42,532 nucleotides of DNA from Plebeiibacterium sediminum. Lineage in GTDB: Bacteria > Bacteroidota > Bacteroidia > Bacteroidales > Marinilabiliaceae. The notes beneath the pieces were generated by a model, which worked only from the letters and a program-made list of their open reading frames with translations, made no database searches and was not told the origin of the DNA. Of this stretch, positions 36,519 to 42,532 are shown piece after piece. The stretch is taken from positions 1 through 42,532 of the forward strand of contig NZ_JAPDPJ010000053.1 in NCBI RefSeq assembly GCF_026013605.1, read 5' to 3'. Made by a program: the position numbers and the translations under genes. Numbering within the stretch: position 1 is the first letter of the stretch; each line of letters begins with the position of its first letter.

Positions 36519-39500
36519 ATGCATACAAAAAACATTTTTATCCTAACTCTTATTTGGAGCTTATTTTTAATCACTTCGTGTAACAATACGCCCAAAGTTT
36601 CTCAAAAATTAGCCGAAGTTAAATACAATCCCAAGGTAGCCGCTTTTACTTCAGGAATGGTTTCAAATCAGGCCGAGATCATGGTCCGGTTTTCTGATAA
36701 CGTTGCTTCTGCAGAGGCCGGGAATACTGCATCCTCAAGTATTGTAAAAATTTCACCAGCGGTAAAAGGTGAATTTTACTGGCTGGATAAGCAATCTTTG
36801 GTTTTTAAACCCAGTGAAAAACTAAAACAGGCAACGGTTTATAAAGTTAAGGTTGATCTGGCCCAGGTATTTACTGATGCAAAAGATGATTTTGAGTTTT
36901 CCTTTCAAACCATTAATCAGAATTTTAGAGTTGAACTTGGGGATGTAATGCCTTATGATAATGCAAATCTTACGGATAATAAACTATCCGGAACACTTAT
37001 TCTTTCAGATTTTGCAGATACAACTCAGGTTTATAAAATATTAGCTGCAACTCAGGATAATGAAAATCTTGAGGTGGAATGGTTAAGCGGAGATAAACAA
37101 AATCATTACGATTTTGTATTGCATCATATAAGAAGAAAAGATGCTCAGGGTACTATAAAAATTGAATTAAATGGAAAGTCAATTGGTGTAGATAAGGAAG
37201 ATACCCAAAAAGTAAACATTCCTGGAATTGATGATTTTAATTTGATTGATGCCAAAGAGGTCTTTTTACCAAGTCAGGCTATTGAAATTACTTTTACAGA
37301 TCCTTTAAACAGCAGTCAGAATTTAGATGGACTTATTTCCTGGGATTCTCCCGTAGGGTTTTCAACTTCAATAGATAATAATGTAATTAAAGTAACGCCT
37401 CACCATTCCATTACAGGAAGCGTTAAATTAATGGTTAGTGAAGGAATTGAAAATGTGTTGGGTGTAAAAACTGATGACAATGAGAATTTTGTGTTGACAT
37501 TTACGAGTTTAAAACCACAGGTTGAGTTTATTGGAGAGGGAACAATTTTACCGGAATCAGAAGGTTTAAATATCCCGTTTAAGGCAGTTAGTTTAAAAGA
37601 GGTTCAGGTACATGTTATTAAAATATTTGAAAATAATGTAGCTTCTTTTCTTCAGGTTAATAAACTTGATGGCGAGTATCAGTTAAAAAGAGCGGGACGA
37701 TTAGTGCTGAAAAAGACCATTCCATTAAATGCTGACAGGACTATTAATTTAAATAAGTGGAATACATTTTCGTTAAAGCTGGATGATTTAATTAAAGTGG
37801 ACAGAGGAGCGCTTTACCGTATCGAAATTCAGTTCTCCAGACGAAATGCCATTTATCCTTGTGCAGGAGAAGATAATGATGAGGATGAAGATTTAGTAAC
37901 CGATCCGGATGAAATAACAGATCGGGACATGGCCTATTACGATAGTCCGGAAGAAGATTATAGTTATTGGGACAATGATTATTACTATTACAGTTACCGC
38001 GATAGAGACAATCCATGTAAAAAGGCCTATTATCGTAGTAGCCGTTTTGCACAAAGAAATGTTCTGGCTTCAAATTTAGGAATCATCGCTAAAAAAGGAA
38101 GCGACAAAGAAATGGTAGTTGCTGTAACTGATTTAAGAACTACAGACCCCGTTGCAAACGTAGATGTTGAAATCTATAATTATCAAAATCAACTGATCTC
38201 ATCTTCTAAAAGTAATGGTGAAGGACTGGTAAAATTAGATGTGACTAAAAAGCCCTATTTACTTATCGCTAAATTCGAAAATCAAAGAGGTTACCTGCGA
38301 TTGGACGAAGGCTCTTCTTTGTCTTTAAGTCGGTTCGATGTGTCCGGACAAACTATAAGTAAAGGATTGAAAGGATATATTTACGGAGAAAGAGGTGTTT
38401 GGCGCCCCGGTGATACACTGTTTGTATCTTTTATTTTAGAAGACAGAGCACATTTGTTACCGGAAAAACATCCGGTTGTTTTTGAATTAAGCAATCCTCA
38501 CGGGCAGTTGGTTAAAAGAGTGGCCAGCACATCGGGTGTTAATAATGTATACTTATTTAAGGTTGCTACCAACGAAGATGCTCCTACAGGTAATTGGATG
38601 GCTCGTTTTTTAGTTGGTGGTACTTCATTTACAAAATCATTGCGAATTGAAACGGTTAAACCCAACCGGTTAAAGATAAAAATGGACTTTGGAACAGATA
38701 AGCTATCTGTTTTACAGCCTTATGTTAAAGCAAAAATGGAAGTAAAGTGGCTTCATGGAGCTGTAGCTAAAAATCTGAAGGCAAATGTAACAGCCACCTT
38801 AACTTCAATTCCTACAAAATTTCCTAAGTACAGTGAATATAGTTTTGATGACCCCACATGTAAATTCTCCAGTGAAGAAGTAACACTTTACGAGGGAAAA
38901 ACCGATTCTGAGGGAGTGGCCATGGTTCAGGGAAATATGGAAGTGAGCGATCAGGCTCCCGGAATGTTGAAAGCTTCTTTTAGAACCAGAGTTTTTGAAG
39001 AAAGTGGTGATTATAGTATCGATCGTTTTTCAATTCCTTACAGTCCTTATAAATCCTATGTGGGCGTTCGAATACCAGTGGGAGATAAAAGAGGAATGTT
39101 GGTTACGGATAAGGCGCATAAAATTGATGTGGTTTCTGTGGATGCAGATGGCAATCCTGTTTCAAAAAGTAATCTGGAATATATCATTTATAAAGTAAAC
39201 TGGCGCTGGTGGTGGGAATCAGGCGAAGATAATCTGGCCAGATATATTTCATCTTCTTCGCAGCAGATTATAGATAGAGGTAGTTTTAGTACAAAAGATG
39301 GAATAGGAAGTTTCGATCTTAAAATAAAATATCCGGATTGGGGAAGATATCTGGTTCGTGTATTTGATACAACAAGTGGTCATGTTTGTGGTAAAACAGT
39401 TTATGTTGACTGGCCTGGTTATGCTGCAAAACCTGTTGGGGATAATCCAGAAGCTGCATCTATGTTAACCTTATCAACAGAAAAAGATAAGTATAATGTT

Positions 39501-42053
39501 GGAGAAACTGCTCAGGTTAATTTTGCTTCATCAGAAGGAGGTAGAGCTCTGGTAACCATTGAAAATGGTACTAAGGTGATTAAAGAATATTGGGCAAAAA
39601 CAGAAAAGGAATACACTTCATTCCAGTTTGAGATTACCAAGGAAATGACTCCGAATATTTTTGTTCATGTTACCTTGCTTCAGCCTCATGCACAAACAGC
39701 TAATAACTTGCCGATCCGAATGTATGGAGTAACGCCATTGTTGGTTGAAGATGCAGAAACTCATTTGAAACTGGTGATTGATATGCCAGATACTTTGGTT
39801 CCGGAGCAAACAGTGAAGATAAAAGTCAGTGAAGAAAATGATAGGCCAATGACCTATACCTTAGCTGTTGTTGAAGAGGGATTGTTGGATTTAACCCGCT
39901 TTAAAACACCGCAGCCATGGGATCATTTTTATGCCAGGGAAGCGTTGGGTGTTAGAACATGGGATATTTACAATCAGGTAATAGGTGCTTATGGCGGACA
40001 AATTGAAAGAGTGTTTAGTATTGGTGGTGATGGCGAACTAAACAATAAACAAAAAGATCCAAGTGCAAATCGCTTTAAGCCGGTTGTAAAAGTATTTGGT
40101 CCATTTACTTTAGGTAAAGGCGATTCCAGAACTCATGAATTTAAGATGCCACAGTATATTGGCTCGGTTCGAACAATGGTGGTAGCCCGAAACGAAAGGA
40201 TGTATGGTAATACAGAAAAAGCTACTCCTGTTAAAAAGCCATTGATGGTTTTGGCAACGCTTCCAAGGGTATTAGGTCCCGGAGAAACAGTAAAACTACC
40301 GGTAACTGTTTTTGCAATGAGTGACAACATTAAAAATGTAGAGTTGTCTCTTGAAACAAATGATCTGATAAAAGTTGAAGGAAGTAATAAACAAAAAATA
40401 ACCTTTAACCAGGCAGGAGATCAGGTAGTACCTTTTACTATTAACATCCCTCAAAAATTAGGAGTTGGAAAAGTAAAAGTAATTGCTAAATCAGGTTCAG
40501 AGAGTGCAGAAGATGTCATTGAGATACAGGTTCGAAATCCTAATCCGGAAAGAATAACATCAATTAGTAAAGTTGTACAAGCCGGACAAACAGAGAAGAT
40601 TCCATATGAATTGTTTGGAATGGAAGGAACCAATAAATCAGTTGTAGAAGTTTCGTCTATACCTCCAGTTGATTTTGGTCGCAGATTAAAATATTTATTG
40701 CGATACCCTCATGGGTGTGTTGAGCAAACAACAAGTTCTGTTTTTCCACAACTCTATTTAGAAAATGTGATGGAGGTAAGTGATGAAACAAAACAAACCA
40801 TTGAAAAAAATATTAAAGCAGGTATTAGTCGCTTGTCAACTTTTATAACCAGTGATGGAGGCTTTAGTTACTGGCCGGGAAATTCAGAGGCAAATGACTG
40901 GGGAAGTTCGTATGCTGGTCACTTTTTATTAGAAGCGGAGAAGAAAGGATATAGTTTGCCGTTAAACTTTAAAACAAAATGGGTTCAATACCAAAAAAGG
41001 ATGTCAAGCACATGGACACCTGATAATTTTGGACATTACAAAGATTTAAATCAGGCCTATAGATTATACACTCTGGCACTTGCCGGAAAACCAGATAAGA
41101 GTGCCATGAACAGGATGAGGCATATTAACACTTTATCCACTCAGGCCAGATGGAGATTAGCCGCTGCTTATGCGCTTATAGGACAAAAGGAAGTGGCTGC
41201 AGAAATGGTTGAAACCACAAGTGTTCAGATCACAGAAAAACAAAAGTATTATTCGTATGGCTCTGTTACACGAGATCAGGCCATGATACTTGAAACCTTA
41301 TCATTATTGGGCGACCTTGATAAAGCGGCTCCGTTAATGAAAGAAGTTGCTGACAAATTAAGTAGTCAAAGTTGGTTGAGTACGCAAACAACAGCTTATT
41401 CGTTGATTGCCTTAAGTCAATTGGCTCAAAATTCAGGTAGTTCAAAACTAACTTGTGTTATTAATGGAACTAAGATTACTTCTGATAAACCAATACACCA
41501 ATTTGAGTTGCCGGAAAGTAAGCGTACAACAGGTGAAGTTGAAATTAAAAATAATGCAGAGGGTATTCTGTTTGCCCGGTTGATTTTAGAAGGAACACCT
41601 TTTAAAGGAGATACTGTGAATGAAAGTTCAAATTTAAAAATGAGCGTAAAGTATACTCTTTTAAATGGTACTCCGGTTGATGTGTCTAAAATTCAACAAG
41701 GAACAGACTTTATGGCCATTGTTACAGTAAGTCACCCGGGACAATTGTCATCATATTCAGATATGGCATTAACTCAGATTTTTCCTTCAGGTTGGGAGAT
41801 CAGAAATACAAGGATGGAAGATGTGAACTCGCCTTATGAAGTTGATGCTCCTGATTATAGAGATATTCGCGACGACAGGGTATATTCTTATTTTGATTTA
41901 GCAAGAGGAAAGAGTAAAACATTTATTATTTTGCTTAATGCTACTTATCAAGGAAAATATTACTTGCCATCTGTATCATGTGAGGCCATGTATAATAATG
42001 AAATTACAGCACGAAGAGCTGGCAAATGGGTTGAGGTAATTAGTGAGGAATAA
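36519..42053 (+). CDS. Alpha-2-macroglobulin family lipoprotein with thioester
   Basis: The 1844-residue protein starts with a lipoprotein signal peptide (lipobox ITSC, C21). N-terminal macroglobulin-like domains and an extra loop follow, bounded by C448 and C500 and rich in Asp, Glu and Tyr. The central region contains YIYGERGVWRPGDTLFVSF, a block conserved in bacterial A2Ms. The thioester motif GCVEQ (C1400-Q1403) sits in an alpha-helical domain with the expected tail DGGFSYWPG. A C-terminal domain (about 1690-1844) ends the protein. Such proteins trap proteases at the cell envelope through the thioester. The pbpC gene, a common neighbour, does not follow within the 480 bases left in the window. 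Confidence 0.93.
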   Translation: MHTKNIFILTLIWSLFLITSCNNTPKVSQKLAEVKYNPKVAAFTSGMVSNQAEIMVRFSDNVASAEAGNTASSSIVKISPAVKGEFYWLDKQSLVFKPSEKLKQATVYKVKVDLAQVFTDAKDDFEFSFQTINQNFRVELGDVMPYDNANLTDNKLSGTLILSDFADTTQVYKILAATQDNENLEVEWLSGDKQNHYDFVLHHIRRKDAQGTIKIELNGKSIGVDKEDTQKVNIPGIDDFNLIDAKEVFLPSQAIEITFTDPLNSSQNLDGLISWDSPVGFSTSIDNNVIKVTPHHSITGSVKLMVSEGIENVLGVKTDDNENFVLTFTSLKPQVEFIGEGTILPESEGLNIPFKAVSLKEVQVHVIKIFENNVASFLQVNKLDGEYQLKRAGRLVLKKTIPLNADRTINLNKWNTFSLKLDDLIKVDRGALYRIEIQFSRRNAIYPCAGEDNDEDEDLVTDPDEITDRDMAYYDSPEEDYSYWDNDYYYYSYRDRDNPCKKAYYRSSRFAQRNVLASNLGIIAKKGSDKEMVVAVTDLRTTDPVANVDVEIYNYQNQLISSSKSNGEGLVKLDVTKKPYLLIAKFENQRGYLRLDEGSSLSLSRFDVSGQTISKGLKGYIYGERGVWRPGDTLFVSFILEDRAHLLPEKHPVVFELSNPHGQLVKRVASTSGVNNVYLFKVATNEDAPTGNWMARFLVGGTSFTKSLRIETVKPNRLKIKMDFGTDKLSVLQPYVKAKMEVKWLHGAVAKNLKANVTATLTSIPTKFPKYSEYSFDDPTCKFSSEEVTLYEGKTDSEGVAMVQGNMEVSDQAPGMLKASFRTRVFEESGDYSIDRFSIPYSPYKSYVGVRIPVGDKRGMLVTDKAHKIDVVSVDADGNPVSKSNLEYIIYKVNWRWWWESGEDNLARYISSSSQQIIDRGSFSTKDGIGSFDLKIKYPDWGRYLVRVFDTTSGHVCGKTVYVDWPGYAAKPVGDNPEAASMLTLSTEKDKYNVGETAQVNFASSEGGRALVTIENGTKVIKEYWAKTEKEYTSFQFEITKEMTPNIFVHVTLLQPHAQTANNLPIRMYGVTPLLVEDAETHLKLVIDMPDTLVPEQTVKIKVSEENDRPMTYTLAVVEEGLLDLTRFKTPQPWDHFYAREALGVRTWDIYNQVIGAYGGQIERVFSIGGDGELNNKQKDPSANRFKPVVKVFGPFTLGKGDSRTHEFKMPQYIGSVRTMVVARNERMYGNTEKATPVKKPLMVLATLPRVLGPGETVKLPVTVFAMSDNIKNVELSLETNDLIKVEGSNKQKITFNQAGDQVVPFTINIPQKLGVGKVKVIAKSGSESAEDVIEIQVRNPNPERITSISKVVQAGQTEKIPYELFGMEGTNKSVVEVSSIPPVDFGRRLKYLLRYPHGCVEQTTSSVFPQLYLENVMEVSDETKQTIEKNIKAGISRLSTFITSDGGFSYWPGNSEANDWGSSYAGHFLLEAEKKGYSLPLNFKTKWVQYQKRMSSTWTPDNFGHYKDLNQAYRLYTLALAGKPDKSAMNRMRHINTLSTQARWRLAAAYALIGQKEVAAEMVETTSVQITEKQKYYSYGSVTRDQAMILETLSLLGDLDKAAPLMKEVADKLSSQSWLSTQTTAYSLIALSQLAQNSGSSKLTCVINGTKITSDKPIHQFELPESKRTTGEVEIKNNAEGILFARLILEGTPFKGDTVNESSNLKMSVKYTLLNGTPVDVSKIQQGTDFMAIVTVSHPGQLSSYSDMALTQIFPSGWEIRNTRMEDVNSPYEVDAPDYRDIRDDRVYSYFDLARGKSKTFIILLNATYQGKYYLPSVSCEAMYNNEITARRAGKWVEVISEE

Positions 42054-42113
42054 GTATGTATTTCAAGGCTGAAAGTTAGGGATCTTGGGCTATTCGTATT
42101 TTGTTATAATAAC

Positions 42114-42242
42114 ACCACAAAGGACGCAAGACTCAAAGATTTCAAGTCAGGTTCAAGATTACATTTTGAATCTTAATCATAAATAAAAAAAGAGACAACA
42201 GAATGGTTAGTAAACCATTCTGTGTCTTAACATCTCCGTGGT
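42114..42242. repeat. MITE-like sequence with imperfect terminal inverted repeats
   Basis: The left end ACCACAAAGGACGCAAGAC (42114-42132) is an imperfect inverted copy of the right end (42219-42242; read in reverse complement it begins ACCACGGAGATGTTAAGAC). ACCAC and AAGAC are shared. The interior carries a 15-bp stem-loop (42192-42227). Similar 'ACCACAGAG...AAGACACAG' ends are common between genes in many bacteria; this comparison is from memory. Confidence 0.45.
42178..42228 (-). terminator. Minus-strand terminator near the right end
   Basis: On the minus strand the stem AGACACAGAATGGTT and its complement (42192-42227, one bulged base) is followed by CTCTTTTTTTATTT. It fits a gene entering from beyond the right edge, or a part of the repeat element. 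Confidence 0.6.
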
Positions 42243-42282
42243 AAAAACAAACAGTTGTGTTTTACAACAAACCTCTCCTTAC

Positions 42283-42505
42283 GTTCAGCGAAGCGTCTCG
42301 CTTCGTTGTTTTATTCAGGCCTCTGGCCTTTATCAATTTCTATTGTAACTTATGATAATACTCTAATCCAGAGTATAATCTTTAAAGTAAACTCTACTTT
42401 CATAATAAAAATAAGGTTGCTATTTGACCTATGAAATATATCTGCATGATTTTTGCTAAGGCCAGAGGCCTTTTCTTATACGACATAGCGAGACGCTATG
42501 CCGAA
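42283..42505. repeat. Symmetric element of four three-base-loop hairpins
   Basis: Two arms (42283-42330 and 42458-42505) are inverted copies. Each arm has two hairpins. In the left arm these are CGAAGCG-TCT-CGCTTCG (42289-42305) and AGGCC-TCT-GGCCT (42317-42329). In the right arm they are AAGGCC-AGA-GGCCTT (42458-42472) and CATAGCG-AGA-CGCTATG (42484-42500). The stems differ between arms at paired positions that keep pairing. The middle (about 127 bases) is AT-rich and encodes nothing evident. It may be a REP- or MITE-like mobile unit. Confidence 0.7.
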
Positions 42506-42532
42506 CTTATAGTTTGTACAAGGATTTATAAT

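Overview
The window reads as a low-GC chromosomal segment of a Bacteroidota bacterium, most likely in the Bacteroidales/Marinilabiliales range (inference from gene content). The grounds are a protein with SprB-type repeats and a type IX secretion (T9SS) type A tail, an HU-CCDC81/SPOR protein, a DUF4834 protein, a YfhO membrane protein, a lipoprotein alpha-2-macroglobulin, no obvious Shine-Dalgarno sites, and promoter-like TTG/TAnnTTTG boxes. No tRNA, rRNA, CRISPR array or intact insertion sequence was seen.

Layout. 0-2.8 kb: a small unknown protein, then an exported ThuA-like protein and a GH43 lipoprotein. 2.9-7.4 kb: riboflavin synthase, an OsmC-type protein with a downstream SDR epimerase, and a probable minus-strand operon (LD-carboxypeptidase, YraN, YjbR, DUF502). 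7.5-17.9 kb: core and envelope genes (metG, HU/SPOR, galE, rfbB, YfhO, a SpoIIE-type phosphatase, efp). 18.0-18.8 kb: an exported DUF3108 protein. 19.1-27.5 kb: a four-gene membrane-stress-like module. 27.6-34.1 kb: tsaB, a T9SS surface protein, dCMP deaminase, a C-terminal processing protease and a DUF4834 protein. 34.2-42.1 kb: a chemoreceptor and a thioester-containing alpha-2-macroglobulin lipoprotein. 42.1-42.5 kb: noncoding, rich in inverted repeats.

The most interesting coding system is at 19115-27544: an OB-fold (YqiJ/NfeD-like) membrane protein, a flotillin (YqiK-like), a 1640-residue protein with one C-terminal AAA+ module, and a TerB-like protein. The likely picture is a membrane scaffold (the first two) coupled to an ATP-driven remodelling machine with a TerB partner. 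The common label 'DNA repair ATPase' for the large protein has no support in its visible domains. A strong terminator after the flotillin gene suggests the ATPase-TerB pair is expressed separately or by read-through.

The most interesting noncoding structure is at 42283-42505. Two inverted arms each carry two hairpins with the same three-base loop (TCT, or AGA on the other arm), and stem differences between the arms are compensated. Orphan leader-like sequences with very short reading frames also occur at about 13116 and 28437.
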